Shown here in pieces: positions 44,448 to 53,345 of a stretch of 64,000 nt of DNA. The stretch is from Bacteroides sp. AN502(2024) (GTDB lineage: Bacteria; Bacteroidota; Bacteroidia; Bacteroidales; Bacteroidaceae): positions 1,674,001 to 1,738,000 of the forward strand of contig NZ_JBGFSP010000003.1 of the NCBI RefSeq assembly GCF_041227145.1, in the 5' to 3' direction. The notes below the pieces were generated by a model. The model was not told the origin of the DNA, ran no database searches, and worked only from the letters and a program-made list of their open reading frames with translations. The position numbers were made by a program, and so were the translations under genes. The stretch's first letter is position 1, and each line of letters opens with the position of its first letter.

Positions 44448-44785
44448 TTTCGACCAATCTTTATATTTATGTATTTCATCGATAAACAAGTACTTGCCCT
44501 CCGTCTTTACAAAAGCATCTGCCAAATCGAGCAAACGATGGTTGGCAAAATAAAAATCCTCGGCCGTCACATATAAAGAGTCATCCAATTTCAGATTTTC
44601 TTTAATGTGTTGTAACACAAGAGTTTTCTTCCCTACTCTTCTAGGTCCCCTAAGCCCTATCATGCGACTATTCCAATTTATTCTGGAATAAATATACCGG
44701 TGAAACTCAATATTAGTCTCCCGTATCATCTTGTGAGAATACTCAAATAACTTATCCTTATAGCATTGGTCTACAGGCAAAGACA
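44448..44785 (-). pseudogene. 5' part of the split AAA ATPase (DUF4143) gene
   Basis: Read leftward from about 44785 it encodes LFEYSHKMIRETNIEFHRYI, then the P-loop region IGLRGPRRVGKKTLVLQHI (Walker A RRVGKKT) and Walker B YLFIDEIHKYKDWSK. There the element 41894-44447 interrupts it. The gene resumes at 41893. The exact start is uncertain: an ATG at about 44729 lies inside the conserved part, and the family usually starts slightly upstream of LFEYS. Two perfect palindromes lie just upstream. Confidence 0.85.
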
Positions 44786-44790
44786 CGATT

Positions 44791-44845
44791 ATTTGCACTA
44801 TAACAGTGCAAATAGCAAAACAAATTGCACTATAATAGTGCAATT
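44791..44845. promoter_or_regulatory. Two adjacent GCACTAT palindromes upstream of the split ATPase
   Basis: ATTTGCACT/AGTGCAAAT (44791-44799 and 44805-44813) and AATTGCACTAT/ATAGTGCAATT (44823-44833 and 44835-44845) are perfect inverted repeats sharing TTGCACTATAAnAGTGCAA. Their position just before the ATPase start suggests operators, perhaps for autoregulation or co-regulation of this ATPase family. Confidence 0.5.
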
Positions 44846-44951
44846 CCAGTTAAAGCCACCCCTTTTCACCACTACCTCACAGAAAAACTCTTTTAAATTA
44901 TCTTTTTAAAATCAACCGATTAAAGATAGGGCGCATATTCAGATTTTATAC

Positions 44952-44959
44952 TAACTTTG
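44952..44959 (+). promoter_or_regulatory. -7 promoter element for cysS
   Basis: TAACTTTG matches TAnnTTTG, 29 nt before the ATG at 44989. Confidence 0.55.
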
Positions 44960-44988
44960 CGATTCCAATAAAACAAATATAAAATGTT

Positions 44989-46470
44989 ATGGAACATCAA
45001 CTTACCATTTACAACACCTTAGATAGAAAGAAAGAGTTGTTTGTGCCGCTTCATGCACCTCATGTAGGCATGTATGTGTGCGGACCGACCGTTTACGGAG
45101 ATGCCCATTTGGGACACGCCCGTCCGGCTATAACCTTCGATGTGTTATTCCGCTATCTCACCCACCTAGGATATAAAGTACGCTACGTACGAAATATTAC
45201 CGACGTAGGTCATCTGGAACACGATGCCGATGACGGAGAAGACAAGATTGCCAAGAAAGCACGTTTGGAAGAGTTGGAACCGATGGAGGTTGTTCAATAT
45301 TTCCTGAACCGCTATCATAAGACAATGGAAGCGTTGAATGTACTTTCTCCAAGCATCGAGCCACATGCTTCCGGACATATCATTGAACAAATCCAACTGG
45401 TACAGAAGATTTTGGATGCCGGATACGCCTATGAAAGCGAAGGCTCCGTTTACTTCGATGTAGCCAAATACAATAAAGATTACCACTACGGAAAGCTTTC
45501 CGGACGTAATCTGGACGACGTACTGAATACCACCCGTGACCTCGACGGACAAAGCGAGAAACGCAATCCCGCCGACTTCGCCCTTTGGAAAAAGGCACAA
45601 CCGGAGCATATCATGCGCTGGCCTTCTCCGTGGAGCGACGGCTTCCCCGGATGGCACGCCGAATGTACTGCCATGGGACGCAAATACCTGGGGGAACACT
45701 TCGATATCCACGGAGGAGGAATGGACTTGATTTTCCCTCACCACGAATGTGAAATCGCACAATCGGTAGCCTCGCAAGGGGATGACATGGTTCACTACTG
45801 GATGCACAATAACATGATTACCATCAACGGAACAAAGATGGGTAAATCACTTGGCAACTTCATCACTCTGGACGAATTCTTCACGGGTACTCATAAGCTG
45901 CTGGCACAAGCCTACACACCCATGACAATCCGTTTCTTCATCCTGCAAGCTCATTACCGCAGCACGGTAGACTTCAGCAATGAAGCACTGCAAGCATCCG
46001 AGAAGGGTCTGCAACGTCTGATGGAAGCTATTGACGCATTGGATAAGATTACTCCCGCATCGGCAACTTCAGAGGGAATCAACGTGAAAGAACTGCGTGC
46101 TAAATGCTACGCCGCAATGAATGACGACTTGAATACGCCGATTGTCATCGCACAGCTTTTCGAAGGTGCCCGTATTATTAACCATATCATAGCCGGTAAG
46201 GCCACCATCTCCGCCGAAGACCTGAAAGACCTGAAAGAAACATTCCACTTGTTCAGTTTCGACATCATGGGATTGAAAGAAGAAAAAGGCTCTTCGGATG
46301 GTCGTGAAGCTGCTTACGGCAAGGTAGTGGATATGCTACTGGAACAACGTATGAAAGCAAAGGCCAACAAAGACTGGGCTACTTCCGATGAAATCCGCAA
46401 CACACTGACAGCACTCGGATTTGAAATCAAAGATACCAAAGATGGTTTCGAATGGAGACTGAATAAGTAA
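44989..46470 (+). CDS. cysS: Cysteinyl-tRNA synthetase
   Basis: A 493-residue class I synthetase. [20 protein letters not shown] contains the zinc cysteine and the HIGH-type HLGH, and [10 protein letters not shown] follows. [20 protein letters not shown] with [19 protein letters not shown] provides the remaining zinc ligands. The KMSKS-type loop is [11 protein letters not shown], followed by an anticodon-binding C-terminal helix bundle. It is a single-copy housekeeping gene and anchors this part of the window to core chromosome. Confidence 0.98.
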   Translation: MEHQLTIYNTLDRKKELFVPLHAPHVGMYVCGPTVYGDAHLGHARPAITFDVLFRYLTHLGYKVRYVRNITDVGHLEHDADDGEDKIAKKARLEELEPMEVVQYFLNRYHKTMEALNVLSPSIEPHASGHIIEQIQLVQKILDAGYAYESEGSVYFDVAKYNKDYHYGKLSGRNLDDVLNTTRDLDGQSEKRNPADFALWKKAQPEHIMRWPSPWSDGFPGWHAECTAMGRKYLGEHFDIHGGGMDLIFPHHECEIAQSVASQGDDMVHYWMHNNMITINGTKMGKSLGNFITLDEFFTGTHKLLAQAYTPMTIRFFILQAHYRSTVDFSNEALQASEKGLQRLMEAIDALDKITPASATSEGINVKELRAKCYAAMNDDLNTPIVIAQLFEGARIINHIIAGKATISAEDLKDLKETFHLFSFDIMGLKEEKGSSDGREAAYGKVVDMLLEQRMKAKANKDWATSDEIRNTLTALGFEIKDTKDGFEWRLNK

Positions 46471-46508
46471 TAAAGGAAAGTGCCCAATGCACCGTATAGA
46501 TACAAAGA

Positions 46509-46608
46509 AGAGGGTGTGTCATAATGCCTAAATATAAAGATTTACCCCTGCCACAGATAGCTATAGCAGGGGTAAATTCCTCAAAAAGGGAATTTTGACA
46601 CACCCTCT
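46509..46608. terminator. Double-stem bidirectional terminator/repeat element
   Basis: The outer arms AGAGGGTGTGTCA (46509-46521) and TGACACACCCTCT (46596-46608) are perfect inverted repeats of 13 bp. Inside them TTTACCCCTGC (46541-46551) and GCAGGGGTAAA (46566-46576) form a second 11-bp stem. It sits between the convergent stops of cysS and the chondroitin lyase and should end both transcripts. A half copy of the outer arm occurs at 63175-63190. Confidence 0.7.
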
Positions 46609-46623
46609 TATCGTATTCACAAA

Positions 46624-49485
46624 TTATTTATTTTCCATGAGCATCTCAACCGGCTGTCCATGCTGACAGATTACCGTCAGTACGGTCTGATCTCCCTGCC
46701 GCTCCAACCGGACATTTTCCATCGGACTCGTCAATCTCCAGTGTCCCTTAAGCCGTATCTCCTTAGTAATTGGACGACTAGGTTCTTTCGTTGTATATGT
46801 CTTTTCTTCTATATTCAGATTCGGATCACAGACACTCAAACGAACACTCTTATCAGACTCCTTTACATACATCACCATTGTTTCCGCAGGAATGGCAACG
46901 AACACTTTATCACCGGTGGGCTGATAAGCTTCAAAAGCAGCATACGCCGTAATACCTGTCTTTTTATCATAAACAACGTGAGCCGTTTGGTCGCGTTGCA
47001 GTACTTCGTATGCAGGAGTTTTACGCAATTCATCGAGATCGGAAACAGAAGGCTGTATGAATACCATATATTCATAAGTCCCCTCTTTCGGTGCCTTGCC
47101 ATGTTCAATCCAGGCGGAAGAGAATTTTCCTTTAGTCACCTCCCTTGTCTTTTCATGACGCGATTCCTGCTCCGCCACCTGCGAACGAACGGTTCCGTCG
47201 ACAACATGATAATAATTATCGTAACCATCATGCAGCCAATAGTTATCCTCTCCTACTTTAGGCTCCTTACCATTGTATTTTGTCTGGAAAAGAGTGGTTT
47301 CCGTAGGATAGTCCGCATTCGAGTTTGAAATACCTGTTCCCAGGCAAACCATCCGGTTATCAAAACAAAAGACAGATTTACGGGCAACAAAGTCCGGCGT
47401 GAAGTTCTCATAATCCCGTTCTGCCAACTTCATAGCGAACATTCCATTTTTACCATCCAACGAACTGCTTCCGGAGAAATTCTCCTTGGAGTGTGCCATG
47501 GTCGTCCCTTTCAATGGGCTATCGAGCAACTCAAAAGGCAAATGAATGGTCGTTGTACCCGGCAAACGGTTCCAGTCCCATCCCTCCTGCACGAAGCCGC
47601 TTCCGGCACGTGACACCGGATTTCCTTTCCCCATAATCTGCACGGAGCCATAACTTTGATAGCGTCCGTAACGATTATCTTTCGCATAAATTTCAGCCCC
47701 CCATACGTCAGTGGTATATCCTTTCAATGTCACCATCCAGTCCGCACGACGGAAAATACCTGCCGAACCATAGTTATAAACGAAGAATCCCTGTGGAGCC
47801 TGTGCCGGTTGAATACCTTCCTTCTTGAAGAAACGTGCATTCGGAGTATCACTATCGCGTACCAGACGTAGATAGTCAGCAGCCAAACCACGATCAAATG
47901 TATTTCCCTGACCGGACAAATCACCGGACAAAGCGATATTGGCAAATGCTTCGATATCATCACTTCCCATCTTCCCTCCAAAAGGATGGCGTCCGCTGAT
48001 TCCCATGCCCCACTCATACAAATTGCAGTAATTGCGCATGGCAATAAAAGCCGATTTCATGTGTTTGCGCGCATCTTCTGTCAGTTCAAAGCCGGTGCCA
48101 TTGGTAAATGCAATATACTCTCCCACAGTTGCAAGTACTCCAGTGGTATATCCCGGATAGAAACCACCATGATGGAAAGTCGTACCGTCTACCTTTATAC
48201 CACCGATCGTCCCCGGAGTGTAACGCAAAGAAGAAGATAACCAACGCGACAAGCCGCTCAAAGCTTGCACTTGCTCCCTTGCATCGGGAAACATCATAGC
48301 GGAAATAAACTTCGCCGTCAATAACGTATGCCAAGAATCCAACAATTCGTCACGCGTTGGAGAACATGGCCGACGGGGTTCTTGCAGAGCCGCCCAAAAA
48401 CGCAGTGTGGAAAGATAAGCATCCCGATGAGGATGTTTATAGATTGCATCACGCATCAGCCAGGCAGTCGTATATATCTTACGCACCTGATAACCATAAT
48501 GATGATTGGTGCCCATACCACTACCATAGGCAAATCCCTGATCGATGGCATAGTCGAATGCGGTAAAGTAGTTTTTCTTTGATGTTTCGTTCCGATTATA
48601 ATAAGCATCATAGGCAAAACCGGAAAGCATCGTTTCAATATCATTCCATGACATTTCTCCTTTCTTCTTGTCCTGTTCGTCAGGAGCAACGATAGGAGTT
48701 CCTACAAACCCCGTCCCGGCGACGGATGGACTGATTGCAGCTTTCTCAAATGTTTTATAGGCAGCATTAATCGGTCCTTGCGGTACCTTTTTTACTTCCA
48801 GGAAATCGGTCAAACGTTGTTCGATAGTCTTCAGATCCTTCTTTTGCTCACTTGTTAATTTAGAAGGCAGAGGGATATCATACGACTGTTGTTCCCATTT
48901 CCACACGAGACACCAATGCCACAGGTCGCGATTAGACAGCCCATTATTGGTTGGCAACTGCTGGTCGGGAGTGGTACGAAGATTCATTTTCTTTTCCGGG
49001 AAAATCAGACGGTCGAGAAAGATACGTCCCTTCCGTTGCGGAGCAACCAGCCGATAGGCTACGATCTTCTTATCTTTCTTGTCACCCTGCATATACTCAA
49101 AGGAGATCCAGCAAGCCCGCCAACCTGCTGCCTGCAAACGATAAGAGAACCAATAAGAGACTTCTCCCTCCTTATTCAGAAACTCAAAACGAATCGAATC
49201 CTGCTGTGGTTTCTCATTATAAATCCACAAAGTAATGCCGAATTGTTTCTCTTTTCTTGCATTCAACGATAACGGACCCATTTGAACATCCAGTACAGAA
49301 CCGGGCTGAAAGTCCCATTCCAGACATCTTTCACCCTCCTTGTAAAAAAGAGAAGAGATTTTCGCTTCTCCCTTTCCGGAAACTTTAAATGCTTCGGGCA
49401 CTCCCTCTTCAAATCCGATGAGTTGGGCGAAAGCCGAAGGAATGATTCCCAAAAGAAATAATACTATAAAACAACTATTTTTCAT
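46624..49485 (-). CDS. PL8 chondroitin-sulfate ABC-type lyase
   Basis: A 953-residue exported polysaccharide lyase with a type I signal peptide (MKNSCFIVLFLLGIIPSAFA). The N-terminal lyase domain is beta-rich. The (alpha/alpha) barrel holds GSGMGTNHHYGYQVRKIYTT, HHGGFYPGYTTGVL (H439 and Y446) and GISGRHPFGGKMG (R499). The beta-sandwich part carries GAEIYAKDNRYGRYQSYG (E597). These match the His/Tyr/Arg/Glu set of chondroitinase ABC. It cleaves chondroitin or dermatan sulfate to unsaturated disaccharides in the periplasm. It is the last gene of the operon GH88-sulfatase-PL8, 55 bp after the sulfatase gene. Confidence 0.93.
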   Translation of the reverse strand: MKNSCFIVLFLLGIIPSAFAQLIGFEEGVPEAFKVSGKGEAKISSLFYKEGERCLEWDFQPGSVLDVQMGPLSLNARKEKQFGITLWIYNEKPQQDSIRFEFLNKEGEVSYWFSYRLQAAGWRACWISFEYMQGDKKDKKIVAYRLVAPQRKGRIFLDRLIFPEKKMNLRTTPDQQLPTNNGLSNRDLWHWCLVWKWEQQSYDIPLPSKLTSEQKKDLKTIEQRLTDFLEVKKVPQGPINAAYKTFEKAAISPSVAGTGFVGTPIVAPDEQDKKKGEMSWNDIETMLSGFAYDAYYNRNETSKKNYFTAFDYAIDQGFAYGSGMGTNHHYGYQVRKIYTTAWLMRDAIYKHPHRDAYLSTLRFWAALQEPRRPCSPTRDELLDSWHTLLTAKFISAMMFPDAREQVQALSGLSRWLSSSLRYTPGTIGGIKVDGTTFHHGGFYPGYTTGVLATVGEYIAFTNGTGFELTEDARKHMKSAFIAMRNYCNLYEWGMGISGRHPFGGKMGSDDIEAFANIALSGDLSGQGNTFDRGLAADYLRLVRDSDTPNARFFKKEGIQPAQAPQGFFVYNYGSAGIFRRADWMVTLKGYTTDVWGAEIYAKDNRYGRYQSYGSVQIMGKGNPVSRAGSGFVQEGWDWNRLPGTTTIHLPFELLDSPLKGTTMAHSKENFSGSSSLDGKNGMFAMKLAERDYENFTPDFVARKSVFCFDNRMVCLGTGISNSNADYPTETTLFQTKYNGKEPKVGEDNYWLHDGYDNYYHVVDGTVRSQVAEQESRHEKTREVTKGKFSSAWIEHGKAPKEGTYEYMVFIQPSVSDLDELRKTPAYEVLQRDQTAHVVYDKKTGITAYAAFEAYQPTGDKVFVAIPAETMVMYVKESDKSVRLSVCDPNLNIEEKTYTTKEPSRPITKEIRLKGHWRLTSPMENVRLERQGDQTVLTVICQHGQPVEMLMENK

Positions 49486-49540
49486 TCAACTGCATATCGA
49501 AGTAAACAATCATTTTTCATTTAGGCTTAACAACGAGCCG

Positions 49541-51091
49541 TTAATAGGAAATCCAATCCGATAAAATCCTTTCTGTATACCAAGGATCGTCAATCTCCTT
49601 CAGCATAGCTCCCATTTCACCGCAAAGTTGTGCCACGATCTCCTTATTTTCTTCCAAAGGCAGGTTATGCAATTGATAGGGATCTTTTACATCATCGAAT
49701 AAGAGGCTTTTCTTCAATTGCTTCGTATCGCGGTCGATATAGAAAGCCAATGTATACTGAGCCGTTTTGATGCCTCTTGAGGAAGGGAAATAAGTCTGCA
49801 CCAATCCATTTTCATCTTTATCACCATCGACATTCTGAATATACAGTGCACCTGTAGGCCGGACAATTTCAGCCTTTTCATCGAAGAAAAGAGGAGCGAA
49901 ATTACGTCCCTGCACTTCTGCCGGAATAGAATCGCCCAGTCCGCACAAGCCAAGTACCGTAGGCATAATATCAGGAGCCGAGAGCAATAAATCATCCACC
50001 CTCGGCTGAATCTTACCGGGGAAACGAACCAGGAACGGAATATTCATGGATTCCGAATAAGGGGAATTCTTCGGATCGTCCGTACGCTGGCTACACATCG
50101 TCTCCCCATGATCGGAAGCAAAGATTACGATTGTATTCTTATCCAATCCCAGTTCTTTCAATGTCGTCAAAATCTGTCCGAAAGCACGGTCCACTCCGGT
50201 TACGGAAGCGAAATAATAACGTGCGGATTCTGCTTTCTTCATCTTCAAATCGACATTCGGACGAATCAACAGACTATCCAGAGGCTGGTCTTTATAAAGA
50301 TTGAAATCCTGCTCTTCACAGTCATTCAAAGAGCGGTATGGACTGTGGGGAGGATTCATACCCACCATTATAAAGAAAGGTTTCCGGGTATCACGTACAT
50401 TACCGTCATTTTTCAGATAAGAAATGACTTTACCCGATTCGTGCAAAGGCGACCATTCCTTCGGATCGTGTCTCTTACCATCCGTATCCCAATAATGCGG
50501 GTTCTTGTGTTCATCAAATGTACCGTAAGCATACCAGTAGTTAAATCCGTGCCGACGTTCTTTCGGTGTATAGGCATCCCATACCGGACGTTTTTCTTCC
50601 ACATACTGTCCCGGATGTTCGGGATCATTCGGAGTCGGGAAGTCAGCATGAAGCTTGCCAAAATAAGCACAGTCGTAGCCTGCTTTGCTGAATACATCAC
50701 CGATACATTCCGCATCCTCTCGTAAGGAACTGATCGGACGTGTGGAGTTACAATTCAATGGTACACCGCTTTTGTTCGGATACATACCGGTCAGTAACAT
50801 TCCACGGTGAGGGCTACTCAACGGACAGTTACTCTGTGCAGACGACAAGACCATGGATTCACGTGCAAAAGCGTCCAGATTAGGAGTATGCACCGGATCT
50901 CCTTCAAAGTTTACTTTATCCCGAAACCCGTCCTGACTCCAGAAGCCCATCGCCTGATTACGGTATTGATCGGGAAATACATAGATTATATTAGGATGTT
51001 CCGCTTGTTGGGACGCTTGCTTCGGAGCCTTGCAACCTTGCGCGGCAAACAGCGTCAAGCCTCCTACAAGGAGGTTAATAGGTTTATTCAT
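49541..51091 (-). CDS. Ser-type arylsulfatase of the chondroitin-sulfate operon
   Basis: A 516-residue sulfatase with an N-terminal lipoprotein-like signal (C20 in FAAQGC). Metal ligands lie in NIIYVFPDQYRNQ. The formylglycine motif is CPLSSPHRGMLLTG, that is S92-x-P-x-R, so it is a Ser-type enzyme needing an anaerobic sulfatase-maturing enzyme encoded elsewhere. FFIMVGMNPPHSPY and IVIFASDHGETMCS supply further active-site residues. Placed between GH88 and PL8 genes, it most likely removes 6-O- or 4-O-sulfate from GalNAc of chondroitin disaccharides. I use the ATG at 51089-51091, which overlaps the GH88 stop by 8 bp. Confidence 0.92.
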   Translation of the reverse strand: MNKPINLLVGGLTLFAAQGCKAPKQASQQAEHPNIIYVFPDQYRNQAMGFWSQDGFRDKVNFEGDPVHTPNLDAFARESMVLSSAQSNCPLSSPHRGMLLTGMYPNKSGVPLNCNSTRPISSLREDAECIGDVFSKAGYDCAYFGKLHADFPTPNDPEHPGQYVEEKRPVWDAYTPKERRHGFNYWYAYGTFDEHKNPHYWDTDGKRHDPKEWSPLHESGKVISYLKNDGNVRDTRKPFFIMVGMNPPHSPYRSLNDCEEQDFNLYKDQPLDSLLIRPNVDLKMKKAESARYYFASVTGVDRAFGQILTTLKELGLDKNTIVIFASDHGETMCSQRTDDPKNSPYSESMNIPFLVRFPGKIQPRVDDLLLSAPDIMPTVLGLCGLGDSIPAEVQGRNFAPLFFDEKAEIVRPTGALYIQNVDGDKDENGLVQTYFPSSRGIKTAQYTLAFYIDRDTKQLKKSLLFDDVKDPYQLHNLPLEENKEIVAQLCGEMGAMLKEIDDPWYTERILSDWISY

Positions 51092-52289
51092 GATTTTCCC
51101 AGTTTTTTTTACGCATGAGTCCTTCCAGGAAGTAATAGTCAGCATAGTTCAGAGGAACGTCAATTTCCTGACCATGGGGAATGCTGCCAACCGAATGCAT
51201 CAGGATAAAGTGGCCGTTTGTTCCAACCTTTGCACGATAAGCCGGCGAGCCTAAACTTTCCATAATCTTATCAGCAGTCTCCTTGCAATGGTTGCCCGGC
51301 AGATAGCCATCCAGTTCGTAAAGAGCTGAGGCCGTACAAGCTGCTGCAGAAGCATCGCGCGGTTCGTTCGGAATATTCGGAGCATCGTAATCCCAGTAGG
51401 GAACGAGGTCCTCCGGCAAGTTCTTATGATTAAATATGAAGTTATAGACCTTTTGTGCCTGATCGAGGTATTTCTGATCTTTCGTATAACGATAGCAGGT
51501 AGTATACCCGTAGAGAGCCCAAGCCTGTCCACGCGCCCAAGCGGATTCGTCGGCATATCCCTGTGCCGTTTGTTTCTTACGTACTTCTCCTGTCTCCGGA
51601 TCATAATCTACCACATGATAGCAGCTATTGTCAGGACGGAAATGGTGAGCCATCGTTGTATCGGCATGTTTCACTGCAATGTGATAGAAGGTAGAATCTC
51701 CGGAAAGAGCCGTTGCTTCAAACAGAAGTTCGAGATTCATCATATTATCAATAATCACCGGACATTTCCAGCCACGTGTTCCCTGCCAGCCTCTATCAGC
51801 ATCCCATGACTGGATAACGCCTGCATTCGGACGAAAACGGGTAGATAGCGACTTGGCGGTTTCAATAATCACATCTTTATATGCAGTCTTGTTTGCAAAA
51901 CGATATCCGTTCAGATAACTGCAACCGATCATAAAACCTACGTCATGATGCCATTTCAGATATTTTACCGAATCGAGAGCCTCCGTGTATTTTTCGGCCA
52001 ATGCCAACCATTTCTGATCTCCGGTCAAGTTATATGTCAGCCACATACTGCCGGGGAAGAAACCGGAACACCAGTCATCGATCGGTATATAGGATATACT
52101 ACCGTCTTTGTTGATGGTTCTCGGATTCAGGATTTTACCAGATTTCTCAATGATATCCGTTTGAATCGTGTTTTGTGCAACTGCGTTGTCGATGTTGTCC
52201 TGAATAAAATCTACTTCAGCCTTTTTTTGTCCACCGCAACTCGTAAAGATTAGAAGAGAAAGCCCTAATGCGCTAAGAATTGTTTTCAT
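51084..52289 (-). CDS. GH88 unsaturated glucuronyl hydrolase
   Basis: A 401-residue lipoprotein (LLIFTSC, C18) of GH88, which removes the unsaturated uronic acid from lyase-generated disaccharides. Features of the (alpha/alpha)6 barrel are DWCSGFFPGSMWL, LKWHHDVGFMIGCSYLNGYR (first catalytic-type Asp), GWKCPVIIDNMMNLELLF (second Asp), and ADESAWARGQAWALYGYTT. The frame is open to 52427, but the signal peptide starts at the ATG 52287-52289. It is first in the operon with sulfatase and PL8. In B. thetaiotaomicron the same trio, from memory BT_3348-BT_3350, degrades chondroitin sulfate. Confidence 0.93.
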   Translation of the reverse strand: MKTILSALGLSLLIFTSCGGQKKAEVDFIQDNIDNAVAQNTIQTDIIEKSGKILNPRTINKDGSISYIPIDDWCSGFFPGSMWLTYNLTGDQKWLALAEKYTEALDSVKYLKWHHDVGFMIGCSYLNGYRFANKTAYKDVIIETAKSLSTRFRPNAGVIQSWDADRGWQGTRGWKCPVIIDNMMNLELLFEATALSGDSTFYHIAVKHADTTMAHHFRPDNSCYHVVDYDPETGEVRKKQTAQGYADESAWARGQAWALYGYTTCYRYTKDQKYLDQAQKVYNFIFNHKNLPEDLVPYWDYDAPNIPNEPRDASAAACTASALYELDGYLPGNHCKETADKIMESLGSPAYRAKVGTNGHFILMHSVGSIPHGQEIDVPLNYADYYFLEGLMRKKNWENHE

Positions 52290-52330
52290 AATACAGGGAT
52301 TATTTGTTAAGTAATCAATTTTCTTGGTGA

Positions 52331-52338
52331 CAAAAATA
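52331..52338 (-). promoter_or_regulatory. -7 promoter element for the chondroitin-sulfate operon
   Basis: Minus-strand TATTTTTG, a perfect TAnnTTTG, 41 nt before the GH88 ATG at 52289. Confidence 0.55.
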
Positions 52339-52469
52339 GTGCTTTTAAATAGAATTGACCGACCTAAATAATTCAAATGAGGGATAATTTTGGTACATTT
52401 ACAAAAGAATATCGGCTGAAAGCGCACCTTTTCAGGTAGCTTCCAGCCCTCTCTGTTTGGTCTCTTTAT

Positions 52470-53345
52470 CTATTTAACGATGGAAGTCAGCGGATGCCGA
52501 TTACCCGTCACATTATTCAGGAATGCTTTTGCCGAACCGAAATTCAGGAACAAATCCAGACGAATAGGAAGATGATTCAAATCGTCCGTCACAAAGAAAG
52601 TAATCACCTCCTTTTCCTTTCCTTTCTTATCATATTCAACCAACGAGAAAACCAGGCAACGGTAAGTCACTCCATTTTCTGCCTTTACATTTTTTTTACC
52701 GCGATAAATAAGCGTCTGTTCTTCCACTTTACGGCCTGTAGCCATGGGAAACTTGATCTTATCTCCCTCCTTATAATCTGCCGGATCATAAGAACGTGCC
52801 TGCGCCAGAATACTCAACATGTCATATATACAGCGGCTATCGCTAGCTTCAGATTCATCACACGCCCCATCCCGATAAGTACGCTTCTGATTGACCAGAC
52901 AAAGCCCGTCCTTATAAGAGAACCAAGCCTCATCGACCGTATAACGTTTTCCCTCTTCGGCACCTTTACGGAAATAGCGCGGCTCCAGTTTTTCTCCAAT
53001 CACACAAGTCAGTGTATCGCGCATCTTGAAAAAGAAGTCCGCCCGTTTACTGCCCAAGGCAAGCAGGTTAATCCGGTAGGCCGGTTGTGAATGATAAGTA
53101 GTCGCGTTCGTCGTCAAACTGGCAAGTCCGGCTCTCACCCAGACAAACTTCCAGTTAAAGTATAAATCATACATTACGTGTTCACCGGATTGAAACGCAT
53201 CATTCTTCACTTCACATTGGGCACTGGCGGGGAGGGCGAAAGCTCCCATCAACAAGGTCACTAATCCGATTATAAAATTGCATCGAACGCTAACGACGGC
53301 GGTTCTGCCTATCTCGTTCCCGATCCTTTTTCTTCTTGTCTTCAT
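52470..53345 (-). CDS. DUF3108 family exported protein
   Basis: A ~291-residue exported protein of DUF3108. A hydrophobic signal (FIIGLVTLLMGAFALPASA) is cleaved before QCEVKND. The family's conserved run follows: HVMYDLYFNWKFVWVRAGLA, SKRADFFFKMRDTLTCVIG and LFLNFGSAKAFL. Function is unknown; such proteins are periplasmic or outer-membrane associated. The start is uncertain. The frame is open to 53399 and reads into the K/R-rich end of the upstream gene, so 53345 (MKTRRKRIG) overlaps it by 56 bp, while a start after 53290 would give a shorter signal. Coupled to the Ig-like lipoprotein gene upstream. Confidence 0.83.
   Translation of the reverse strand: MKTRRKRIGNEIGRTAVVSVRCNFIIGLVTLLMGAFALPASAQCEVKNDAFQSGEHVMYDLYFNWKFVWVRAGLASLTTNATTYHSQPAYRINLLALGSKRADFFFKMRDTLTCVIGEKLEPRYFRKGAEEGKRYTVDEAWFSYKDGLCLVNQKRTYRDGACDESEASDSRCIYDMLSILAQARSYDPADYKEGDKIKFPMATGRKVEEQTLIYRGKKNVKAENGVTYRCLVFSLVEYDKKGKEKEVITFFVTDDLNHLPIRLDLFLNFGSAKAFLNNVTGNRHPLTSIVK

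Noticed and set aside
44430..44843. Intact 137-residue ATPase gene
   Set aside because: The open frame is only the 5' end of the split ATPase plus readthrough into the inserted element and an upstream non-conserved extension.
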